5,754 bases of DNA from Chitinophaga pinensis (GTDB lineage: Bacteria > Bacteroidota > Bacteroidia > Flavobacteriales_D > Crocinitomicaceae), in the NCBI GenBank assembly GCA_945870115.1, contig CAMBRH010000227.1, forward strand, positions 1 through 5,754, read 5' to 3'. A program made the translations under genes and the position numbers. Shown here in pieces: positions 1 to 4,907 of the stretch. Each line of letters starts with the position of its first letter. Within the stretch, counting starts at the first letter, position 1. Under the pieces are notes generated by a model, which was given only the letters and a program-made list of their open reading frames with translations, searched no databases and was not told the DNA's origin.

Positions 1-3
1 CAT
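1..3 (-). CDS. Possible start codon of a gene leaving the window leftwards
   Basis: The first three bases read CAT, an ATG on the minus strand. A perfect TAnnTTTG promoter element lies about 30 bases upstream of it on the same strand (34-41), a normal distance for a short Bacteroidota leader. Only one codon is visible, so no product can be named. The triplet could be chance; the promoter is the main reason to list it. Confidence 0.35.
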
Positions 4-33
4 ATTGCGAAAATAAATATTGAATTAAAGCTA

Positions 34-41
34 CAAATATA
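34..41 (-). promoter_or_regulatory. TAnnTTTG (-7) promoter element, leftward
   Basis: The minus strand reads TATATTTG, a perfect match to the Bacteroidota -7 element. Transcription would begin roughly at positions 25-30 and run left to the ATG at 3-1. No convincing -33 TTG element is seen at the usual spacing. It sits outside any visible gene and points away from the glycosyltransferase stop codon. Confidence 0.5.
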
Positions 42-105
42 GAATTAATTTTTGAGAAATAATATAAACGACAAAAATTAGAAAAAATAGCCCAGAAATT
101 AAAAT

Positions 106-126
106 CTTGTTTTCGAAAAGCTCAAG
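106..126 (-). other. Weak stem-loop downstream of the glycosyltransferase
   Basis: CTTG and CAAG arms enclose a TTTT/AAAA inner stem with a 3-base bulge. It lies about 66 bases past the glycosyltransferase stop, and on the minus strand it is followed by an AT-rich stretch that is not a clean U tract. A second short inverted repeat (GAACT/AGTTC, 153-169) lies nearer the stop. Either could help end the transcript, but neither is a convincing intrinsic terminator. The rest of 1-191 shows only AT-rich spacer. Confidence 0.25.
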
Positions 127-191
127 CAAACTTACAATTCAAAACAATTTACGAACTTTCATTGAGTTCTTTTAGAATTAAAACACTTAAA

Positions 192-878
192 TTAAAATCG
201 ATACTTAAAAACCGCAAAAATTATTTTAATTCCAGCCATAATTGTCCCTTTGACTGTTCCTGAGACTTTAGAAACTCCAATTCTTTTTTTGTATGAAACG
301 GGAACCTCGCAGAATGACATTTTTGCTTTCACAACTTTTAGTTGCATTTCAATTGTCCAACCATACGTTTTATCTGCCATTTTTAGTTCGACTAATGAAT
401 CGTAATCTATTGATCGAAATGGACCCAAATCAGAAAATTTTGCGCCATAGAAAATTTTGATTAATCGGGTTGCGAGCCAATTTCCGAAAACCTGTTGGGG
501 AGTTAAGGAACCTTTTTCTCGGATTCCCAAAACCCGAGAACCAATTACCAATTTCATGTCATTATCTAAAACTGGAGCTATAACTTGAGGTATTTCTTGA
601 GGGAAATCAGAATAATCTCCATCTAAAAAAACAACAATATCAGGCGGATCTTGCGTTAAATACTCCATCCCTTTTAGGCACGCCCAGCCATACCCTTTTC
701 GATTTTCAACTAAAGGAATTGCACCAGATTGCTCAGCTACTTGAAAAGTATTATCGCTGCAACAATTACAAACAACTATGACGTTACGAATCAAACCACT
801 TGGAATATCAAGAATAACCTTTCCAATGGACTTTTCTTCATTGTAAGCCGGAATTATTACGTCAATTTTTTTTTTCAT
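192..878 (-). CDS. Family 2 glycosyltransferase, short DPM1-like type
   Basis: 228 aa. The protein has a GT-A fold of the GT2 family. The N-terminus has the strand and nucleotide-binding start IDVIIPAYNEE (5-15). The metal-binding DxD region is FLDGDYSD, with D86 and D88. Further GT2 landmarks are GSR at 113-115, DLGPFR at 150-155 and YGWTIEMQLK near 172-181. The length fits the soluble or membrane-associated dolichyl/polyprenyl-phosphate sugar transferase type rather than longer forms with C-terminal membrane helices; only a mildly hydrophobic stretch lies near the C-terminus. The likely role is transfer of a sugar from a nucleotide donor to a lipid phosphate or glycan at the cytoplasmic membrane; donor and acceptor cannot be read from the sequence. 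The second nucleotide-loop motif is unusual: VCNCCSDNT (36-44), where the family commonly has VDNxSTDxT. An A10 tract follows the ATG immediately. No clear promoter is visible upstream. Family is confident, substrate unknown. Confidence 0.88.
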   Translation of the reverse strand: MKKKIDVIIPAYNEEKSIGKVILDIPSGLIRNVIVVCNCCSDNTFQVAEQSGAIPLVENRKGYGWACLKGMEYLTQDPPDIVVFLDGDYSDFPQEIPQVIAPVLDNDMKLVIGSRVLGIREKGSLTPQQVFGNWLATRLIKIFYGAKFSDLGPFRSIDYDSLVELKMADKTYGWTIEMQLKVVKAKMSFCEVPVSYKKRIGVSKVSGTVKGTIMAGIKIIFAVFKYRF

Positions 879-887
879 CTTTATTTG

Positions 888-903
888 TACGCAATATTAC
901 GTA
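888..903. promoter_or_regulatory. Imperfect 16-bp palindrome between divergent genes
   Basis: The site reads TACGCAATATTACGTA, with seven of eight base pairs symmetric. It lies 10 bases upstream of the glycosyltransferase start codon on the minus strand and about 40 bases upstream of the -7 element of the gene at 974. It could be a dimeric regulator site in the shared divergent spacer. AT-rich DNA produces such palindromes by chance, so this is tentative. Confidence 0.3.
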
Positions 904-941
904 TTTTTTGAGATTATTAAATGCATTTTAAATATAATCCA

Positions 942-949
942 TACATTTG
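942..949 (+). promoter_or_regulatory. TAnnTTTG (-7) promoter for the secreted protein gene
   Basis: The sequence TACATTTG matches the Bacteroidota -7 element exactly. Transcription is expected to begin near 955, giving a leader of about 20 bases before the ATG at 974. It also shows that an in-frame TTG at 947, inside this element, is not the real start codon. Confidence 0.6.
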
Positions 950-973
950 TCTAACAATCTAAAAATAGTAAAC

Positions 974-1372
974 ATGAAAAATCTAGTTTTAATCTTATTC
1001 GTTGCATTTGCAAGCTTTTCCTTCGCTCAAAAGCCTTGTAAAGTGAAAGTCTCTTATAAATTTGATCATATAATTGAAGGTTACGATCATACAACCAAAA
1101 GTATCGTTTATATCGATGGTGTTCAGGTAGAAGAATCTAGAGAACATCTTCAATCTACACCTATGTCAGTTTCCTTTACTACTCCAAAAGGAGAACATGA
1201 AATAAGAATAGTTACTTTTACTTATTATGAAGGAAAATGGGAAGAAAGATCTGTTGCTAATGGTTATTCAACTGAAGGATTCGTGCAACAAAGATTAAAA
1301 TTTGGAAAAAAGAAATCCATAAACATAACTTTTGATATTGATATTGTTGATCCAATTGTTGTGATTAAATAG
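974..1372 (+). CDS. Small exported beta-rich protein, unknown function (PEGA-like pattern)
   Basis: 132 aa. I do not recognise a named family. Residues 1-19 form a typical signal peptide (MKN, hydrophobic core LVLILFVAFASF, then SFAQ), with likely cleavage just before or after Q19. There is no lipobox, so it is probably a periplasmic or secreted soluble protein of about 113 residues. The mature part alternates short hydrophobic and polar runs typical of beta strands. The stretch SIVYIDGVQVEE (43-54), followed by STPMSVSFTTPKGEHEIRI (61-79), resembles the layout of PEGA surface domains (IDG, then TP, then G-H-I), but this is a pattern impression and not a proven match. The only mature cysteine is C22. 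The start was set at the ATG at 974 because an upstream in-frame TTG lies within the promoter, and because this ATG gives the clean signal peptide. It is probably monocistronic: its own promoter and a strong terminator bracket it. Confidence 0.75.
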   Translation: MKNLVLILFVAFASFSFAQKPCKVKVSYKFDHIIEGYDHTTKSIVYIDGVQVEESREHLQSTPMSVSFTTPKGEHEIRIVTFTYYEGKWEERSVANGYSTEGFVQQRLKFGKKKSINITFDIDIVDPIVVIK

Positions 1373-1393
1373 TACTTTCATATTGAAGCTTTT

Positions 1394-1430
1394 AAATCCT
1401 GAAAATACAAATTATCAGGATTTTTTTTTC
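1394..1430 (+). terminator. Intrinsic terminator after the secreted protein gene
   Basis: A perfect 9-bp stem (AAATCCTGA at 1394-1402 with TCAGGATTT at 1415-1423) encloses a 12-base loop that can pair further. It runs into a tract of nine T. It starts 22 bases past the stop codon at 1372 and separates this gene from pafA. Confidence 0.85.
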
Positions 1431-1469
1431 TTAATTTTTATTTTAATTTAATTTTCTCAAAAATTGTAC

Positions 1470-1477
1470 GAACTTTG
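1470..1477 (+). promoter_or_regulatory. Likely -7 promoter element for pafA (one mismatch)
   Basis: The sequence GAACTTTG differs from TAnnTTTG only at its first base. Transcription would start near 1483-1485. That leaves almost no leader before the ATG at 1490, but about 30 bases before the ATG at 1514, which favours the second as the start codon. No clear -33 element is seen, and no phosphate-box-like repeat was recognised upstream. Confidence 0.45.
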
Positions 1478-1513
1478 TAAGAAGTAATAATGTTAATTCC
1501 TACAAAAAATCTA

Positions 1514-3157
1514 ATGAAGCAATCATTTTTTATTTTTATTTCAATTTTCTCATTGCATCAATTTATTGCACAAGAAAATTCAATTTCCAAGCCAAAATTA
1601 ATTGTTGGAATTGTTGTAGATCAAATGTGCTACGATTATTTATACCGATATAATTCAAAATTTGGAGAAAATGGTTTCAAAAAATTATTGAAAGGTGGAA
1701 CAAATTGTGAGAATACGCAATATAATTATGTTCCAACATTTACAGGACCTGGACATGCATCAATTTACACAGGCACAACTCCAAGTAACCATGGAATTGT
1801 AGCCAACGATTGGTACGATAGAACTTTGAAAAAAGAAAGGAATTGTGTTGCAGATACGAATGTGAAAAGTGTTGGAACAACATCAAATGAAGGAAAAACT
1901 TCTCCAATCAATTTAAAATCAAATACAATTACTGATCAATTAAAATTGACTTATGCGCAATCAAAAGTAATTTCAATTTCTATAAAAGACAGAAGTGCCA
2001 TTTTACCTGGAGGACATTTGTCAGATGGCTCATATTGGTTTGATTATCAGACGGGAAATTTTATAACAAGTACTTTTTATAAAGAAAAGCTGCCAACTTG
2101 GGTGGAAGATTTCAACAAAGAAAAACAAGCAACAAATTACTTAAAGCAAACTTGGAACACACTTTTACCAATCGAGAAATATACAGAAAGTGGTGAAGAT
2201 AATTCTCCCTATGAAGTGAAATTAGCTTCAAAAAAAACACCTGAATTTCCCTATAATTTCAAAGAATTAAATAAAGGGGCTACAAATTTTGATCTTTTTA
2301 CAATTACACCATTTGCAAATACGTTTTTAGCTGATTTTGCTTTAAAAGCGCTTAAAAGTGAAAAATTGGGAGAAGATGAATTCTCAGATATTTTAGCAAT
2401 TAGTTTTTCAACACCTGATATTGTTGGCCATGCTTTTGGACCCTACTCAATTGAAATTGAAGACATTTATTTAAGATTGGATTTAGAAATTGAAAAAATT
2501 CTGACTGAATTAGAAAAAACAATTGGTAAGGACAATTTTGTTTTGTTTTTAACGGCAGATCACGCTGTTGTTCCTGTTCCACAATATTTAGTTGACAAAA
2601 AACTTCCTGGAGGATATGTTTTTATGACCGAAATTCAAGAAGAATTAAACAAAGAATTGACCTTAAAATTTGGATTTCCACTTGTGGAAGAAATTACAAA
2701 TGACAATATTTATTTAGATCGCAAAACAATTTTAGAAAAAAATATAAATTCAAAGAAAGTTCAAGTAGCCATAAAAAGTATTTTACAAACCAAAAAAGGA
2801 ATTAAAAAAATCTATACCGAAGAAGATTTGAACGCTGATAATTTTTCAGATGAATGGTTAACAATGGTCAAAAAAGGATATTTATACCATGAAAGTGGAG
2901 ATTTAATTTTTCTACTTGAGCCAGGATATTTACCGAAATCAAAGTTAAGTGAAACAACCCACACAGGAACAAGCCACGGTTCCGCATTTAATTACGATAC
3001 GCATGTTCCTTTAATTTGGTATGGGAAAAATATTCCTGCACAATCTATTTTTAGAAGAATTAATATTACAGATATTACTGCAACTTTGGCACCAATTTTG
3101 AAACTTCAAAGACCAAATGCAACAACTGGAGAAGTTATTTTGGAACTGTTTAAATAG
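1514..3157 (+). CDS. pafA: PafA-type periplasmic alkaline phosphatase (phosphate monoesterase)
   Basis: 547 aa from this start, close to the length I recall for Elizabethkingia PafA (about 546). The enzyme belongs to the alkaline phosphatase superfamily and hydrolyses phosphate monoesters in the periplasm using two zinc ions. Residues 1 to about 19 form a signal peptide (MKQSFFIFISIFSLHQFIA, then QEN). Visible active-site residues, numbered from this start, are: D36 in IVVDQM; nucleophile T77 in PTFTGPGHASIYTG; N98; K158 and R160 in the KDRS motif that marks PafA-like monoesterases; D302 and H306 in STPDIVGHAFGP; D349 and H350 in TADHAV; and H483 in THTGTSHG. All metal ligands and phosphate-contacting residues are present, so it should be active. 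An in-frame ATG eight codons upstream (1490) is possible, but it sits too close to the predicted transcription start and adds a polar stretch before the signal peptide. The likely role is scavenging phosphate from organic phosphomonoesters. Family assignment is firm; regulation is unknown. Confidence 0.92.
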   Translation: MKQSFFIFISIFSLHQFIAQENSISKPKLIVGIVVDQMCYDYLYRYNSKFGENGFKKLLKGGTNCENTQYNYVPTFTGPGHASIYTGTTPSNHGIVANDWYDRTLKKERNCVADTNVKSVGTTSNEGKTSPINLKSNTITDQLKLTYAQSKVISISIKDRSAILPGGHLSDGSYWFDYQTGNFITSTFYKEKLPTWVEDFNKEKQATNYLKQTWNTLLPIEKYTESGEDNSPYEVKLASKKTPEFPYNFKELNKGATNFDLFTITPFANTFLADFALKALKSEKLGEDEFSDILAISFSTPDIVGHAFGPYSIEIEDIYLRLDLEIEKILTELEKTIGKDNFVLFLTADHAVVPVPQYLVDKKLPGGYVFMTEIQEELNKELTLKFGFPLVEEITNDNIYLDRKTILEKNINSKKVQVAIKSILQTKKGIKKIYTEEDLNADNFSDEWLTMVKKGYLYHESGDLIFLLEPGYLPKSKLSETTHTGTSHGSAFNYDTHVPLIWYGKNIPAQSIFRRINITDITATLAPILKLQRPNATTGEVILELFK

Positions 3158-3158
3158 A

Positions 3159-3177
3159 CATCAGCAGAGCTGAGATG
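3159..3177 (+). other. Small stem-loop right after the pafA stop
   Basis: CATC and AGC pair with GCT and GATG, with a 2-base bulge and a 3-base AGA loop. It begins two bases after the stop codon and leads straight into the first GAAAGAC repeat copy. There is no T tract behind it, so it is not a standard intrinsic terminator; it may simply protect the 3' end of the messenger. Confidence 0.35.
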
Positions 3178-3209
3178 AAAGACGAAAGACTTTAATTTAG
3201 TAGACAACT
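3173..3209 (+). repeat. Direct repeat copy 1 (GAAAGAC type), downstream of pafA
   Basis: This 37-bp stretch matches 3782-3819 at about 34 of 38 aligned positions (three substitutions and a one-base gap). Both copies contain a GACGAAAGACT core, an AATTT run and AGTAGA(C/T)AACT. The core is a two-unit run of period 7 (AAAGACG, AAAGACT). It begins 15 bases after the pafA stop. Similarity fades after 3209, where a short CAACTA/TAGTTG inverted repeat (3205-3226) occurs only in this copy. Confidence 0.75.
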
Positions 3210-3245
3210 AGTTATTCTTTTAGTTGACCAGATTATTTTATTATA

Positions 3246-3269
3246 GGAAATTCGAGAACTTCGGTTTCC
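3246..3269 (+). other. Stem-loop upstream of the peptidase-like gene
   Basis: GGAAA (3246-3250) pairs with TTTCC (3265-3269), and CGA (3253-3255) with TCG (3261-3263), leaving a small asymmetric internal loop and a 5-base hairpin loop. It is 28 bases before the ATG at 3298 and has no T tract after it. It may be a leader element or part of the pafA 3' region. No good TAnnTTTG match was found between 3158 and 3297, so the downstream gene might be read from pafA. Confidence 0.35.
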
Positions 3270-3297
3270 AAAATAGTTAATTTAAATTTTTTGTATT

Positions 3298-3768
3298 ATG
3301 AGAAATTCAATATTGCTCGTTATTTTATTTTTTGGTTTGAGTTCACAGATAATTCAACCAGAAGTCCCTGAATTGAATCAAAAAATGATTGATTTTGTCA
3401 ATAAGCATATTGGAAAAAAAGTTGGTCGCGGAGAATGTTGGGATTTAGCTCAGATTCCATTAGATGAAAATAATGCCGATTGGGACAAAGAATATATTTT
3501 TGGCAAGAAAATAAATATTCTAAAAGACCAAATTTTGCCAGGAGATATAATTCAATTTGAAAAAGTTGTCATCAAATTTCAAGAAGGAAACAAACAATTT
3601 ACTCAAAATTATTACCATCATACAGCAATTGTTTACGAAGTTCTTGAAAATGGAATTTTTAAAATAGCACAACAAAACACTGAAAAAGGTAAAAAAGTAA
3701 CAATTGATGTTTTGAATACAAATTTTGTCAAAAAAGGAAAATTGTTGTTTTATAGACCTCAGAGTTAG
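3298..3768 (+). CDS. Exported NlpC/P60 or CHAP-like cysteine peptidase/amidase
   Basis: 156 aa. The N-terminus (MRNSILLVILFFGLSSQ) looks like a short signal peptide, so the protein probably acts outside the cytoplasm. The rest is a single small papain-like domain. The candidate nucleophile is C47 in VGRGECWDLA (42-51). LPGDIIQF (80-87) matches the PGD strand seen before the active-site histidine in NlpC/P60 and CHAP domains. YYHHTAIV (105-112) supplies the histidine, most likely H108. IAQQN (123-127) supplies a polar third residue. The G-ECW-LA signature also recalls the small cysteine-peptidase-like domain reported at the end of fungal BBC1/AIM3 proteins, and similar stand-alone bacterial proteins. 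The substrate is unknown; peptidoglycan stem peptides are one possibility. There is no cell-wall-binding domain. The gene lies alone between two direct-repeat copies, 140 bases after pafA. Fold assignment is moderately sure and catalytic activity is inferred. Confidence 0.78.
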   Translation: MRNSILLVILFFGLSSQIIQPEVPELNQKMIDFVNKHIGKKVGRGECWDLAQIPLDENNADWDKEYIFGKKINILKDQILPGDIIQFEKVVIKFQEGNKQFTQNYYHHTAIVYEVLENGIFKIAQQNTEKGKKVTIDVLNTNFVKKGKLLFYRPQS

Positions 3769-3781
3769 GGTAATAGTCTTA

Positions 3782-3819
3782 AGATAAAAGACGAAAGACT
3801 GTAATTTTAGTAGATAACT
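3782..3819 (+). repeat. Direct repeat copy 2 (GAAAGAC type), downstream of the peptidase-like gene
   Basis: Second copy of the element at 3173-3209, in the same orientation and at a nearly identical distance (13 bases) after a stop codon. Here the upstream AGTCTT (3775-3780) can pair with AAGACT (3795-3800) to make a hairpin that copy 1 cannot form. The repeat is intergenic, and I see no open reading frame of interest in it. Confidence 0.75.
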
Positions 3820-3868
3820 TATTAGATTTTCGATTAATTTTAAATGCAAAGTTCATTATTTTTTTTAC

Positions 3869-3895
3869 CCAAAGTCACAAAGTTTGCACGAAGCT
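3869..3895 (+). repeat. Degenerate CACAAAGT-type short repeat
   Basis: Three related units follow one another: CCAAAGT (3869-3875), CACAAAGT (3876-3883) and CACGAAGCT (3887-3895). A T8 run precedes them, and an AT-rich inverted repeat (CAAAAAT/ATTTTTG, 3896-3911) follows. From memory, such CACAAAGTTC-like strings are frequent between genes in Flavobacterium; this needs a genome count to confirm. No gene is seen in 3769-3980. Confidence 0.45.
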
Positions 3896-3917
3896 CAAAA
3901 ATAGATTTTTGTACGCA

Positions 3918-3931
3918 TTAGACTAGTCTAA
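3918..3931. promoter_or_regulatory. Perfect 14-bp palindrome, candidate metal-regulator operator
   Basis: The site TTAGACTAGTCTAA is a perfect palindrome, ending 25 bases before the -7 element of the transporter gene and so just upstream of where its -33 element would be. The outer TTAG/CTAA arms resemble sites bound by DtxR/MntR-family metal-dependent regulators. That position suits control of a metal transporter, either by repression at the promoter edge or by activation. A palindrome followed by a T run could also be read as a short terminator, but the stem would be tight and only AT-rich. The operator reading is inference. Confidence 0.5.
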
Positions 3932-3956
3932 CTTTTTTTATTTCACATATAATAAC

Positions 3957-3964
3957 TAACTTTG
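3957..3964 (+). promoter_or_regulatory. TAnnTTTG (-7) promoter for the ZIP transporter
   Basis: TAACTTTG is an exact match to the Bacteroidota -7 element. The start of transcription should be near 3970, leaving about 10 leader bases before the GTG at 3981. An in-frame TAA lies at the element's first bases, so the coding region cannot extend further upstream. Confidence 0.65.
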
Positions 3965-3980
3965 TAGAAAATTATTAAAC

Positions 3981-4805
3981 GTGGAAACATTAGTAGCATT
4001 TTTTAAATCCATTGATCCAGTTTGGGCAGCACTTATTGCAACTACTTTTACATGGTTAGTTACAGCCGCAGGAGCATCTTTGGTTTTCTTTTTCAAAACA
4101 TTAAATAGAGGTGTTTTAGATGCAATGCTTGGCTTTACAGGTGGTGTAATGGTAGCAGCTAGTTTTTGGTCATTATTGAATCCTGCAATTGAAATGTCAG
4201 AAAAGATGTATCCATCAATGCCATGGATGCCTGCGGCAGTTGGTTTTTTCTTGGGTGCGATTTTTCTGTTTATATTGGACAAACAATTGCCTCATCTTCA
4301 CATAAATTTTGCAGAAAATGAAAGCGAAGGTGTAAAAACGCAATTACACAAAACTACCTTATTGGTATTAGCAATTACTTTACACAACATTCCAGAAGGT
4401 TTGGCCATTGGAGTTTTATTTGGAGCTGCTTCACTTGGAATGGACGGAGCAAGTTACGCCGGTGCAATTGCCTTAGCGATCGGAATTGGAATTCAAAATT
4501 TTCCTGAAGGTTTTGCTGTTGCAATGCCTATGAGAAGAGCTGGAGTGAGCCGTTGGAAAAGTTTTCACTATGGTCAATTGTCTGCAATTGTTGAACCAGT
4601 AGCGGGAGTTATTGGAGCAATTGCTGTTGTTCACATGCAACCAATTCTTCCTTTTGCTTTGGCATTCGCAGCGGGAGCAATGATTTTTGTTGTGGTGGAA
4701 GAAGTAATTCCAGAAACGCAAAGAGATAAATTTACTGATGTTGCCGTTTTAGGTTTTATTGGAGGATTTTTAGTGATGATGATTTTGGATGTTGCTTTAG
4801 GTTGA
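3981..4805 (+). CDS. ZIP family divalent metal transporter, GufA/ZIP11 type
   Basis: 274 aa, the usual size for bacterial ZIP proteins of the GufA branch. It moves zinc or related divalent metals (iron, manganese) into the cytoplasm across the inner membrane. About eight hydrophobic segments are visible, near 14-37, 46-68, 83-99, 125-149, 157-181, 199-217, 222-241 and 252-272. The binuclear metal site is marked by HNIPEG (135-140, with H135 and E139) and QNFPEG (172-177, with N173 and E176), plus E205 and the E240-E241 pair. The loop between segments 3 and 4 is short and has only a small histidine patch (PHLH, 104-107). Translation begins at GTG, because no ATG lies between it and an in-frame stop at 3957. 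A perfect promoter and a palindrome lie just upstream, suggesting metal-responsive control. The metal itself cannot be told from the sequence. Family is confident. Confidence 0.92.
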   Translation: METLVAFFKSIDPVWAALIATTFTWLVTAAGASLVFFFKTLNRGVLDAMLGFTGGVMVAASFWSLLNPAIEMSEKMYPSMPWMPAAVGFFLGAIFLFILDKQLPHLHINFAENESEGVKTQLHKTTLLVLAITLHNIPEGLAIGVLFGAASLGMDGASYAGAIALAIGIGIQNFPEGFAVAMPMRRAGVSRWKSFHYGQLSAIVEPVAGVIGAIAVVHMQPILPFALAFAAGAMIFVVVEEVIPETQRDKFTDVAVLGFIGGFLVMMILDVALG

Positions 4806-4814
4806 AATGTAATT

Positions 4815-4843
4815 GCAGATTAGCAGATTACAAATTGCAGATT
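4815..4843 (+). repeat. GCAGATT heptamer repeat array
   Basis: Four units lie here: GCAGATT (4815-4821), GCAGATT (4823-4829) after a one-base spacer, a diverged ACAAATT (4830-4836) and GCAGATT (4837-4843). The array begins 9 bases after the transporter stop codon. Three exact copies of a 7-mer within 29 bases are hard to explain by base composition alone. No clear terminator hairpin was found in the convergent gap 4806-4905. Confidence 0.7.
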
Positions 4844-4872
4844 GCTTCGCTGAAATTTTAATTTCTTGTCAA

Positions 4873-4907
4873 CAAAACTCATAATTCATCACTCATAATT
4901 CATAACT
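4873..4907 (+). repeat. CATAATT heptamer repeat array at the vanW 3' end
   Basis: Five consecutive 7-base units fill this stretch: CAAAACT, CATAATT, CATCACT, CATAATT and CATAACT. Every unit starts with CA and ends in T. Two are identical and the rest differ from the consensus by one or two bases. The last unit overlaps two bases of the VanW stop codon (4906-4908, minus strand), so the array forms the immediate 3' end of that gene. It is distinct in sequence from the GCAGATT array 29 bases away. Confidence 0.7.

Noticed and set aside
947..973. Upstream TTG start that would add nine residues to the secreted protein
   Set aside because: The TTG lies inside the TACATTTG promoter element and the extension would precede a complete signal peptide; the ATG at 974 fits better.
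1490..1513. Upstream ATG for pafA
   Set aside because: It sits only a few bases after the predicted transcription start and would put eight polar residues before the signal peptide. It remains possible but is less likely than 1514.
3173..3819. Repeat-bracketed gene as an insertion sequence or composite element
   Set aside because: The enclosed gene is not a transposase, the copies are direct and imperfect, and no target-site duplication is visible.
3520..3849. Minus-strand open frame antisense to the peptidase-like gene
   Set aside because: It is rich in F, I, L and K as expected from the complement of AT-rich coding DNA, it spans a repeat copy, and the plus-strand gene has clear motifs.
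3918..3940. Palindrome plus T run as an intrinsic terminator of the peptidase-like gene
   Set aside because: The 14-bp palindrome leaves no proper loop, so the hairpin would be short and weak, and it lies about 150 bases past the stop and against a perfect promoter. An operator explains the position better.
3956..4282. Minus-strand open frame over the start of the ZIP gene, 108 codons
   Set aside because: It is antisense to a well-supported transporter and has no recognisable domain; it would also cover the promoter.
4815..4907. Short repeat arrays as a CRISPR array
   Set aside because: Units are only 7 bases, with no unique spacers of regular length and no cas genes.
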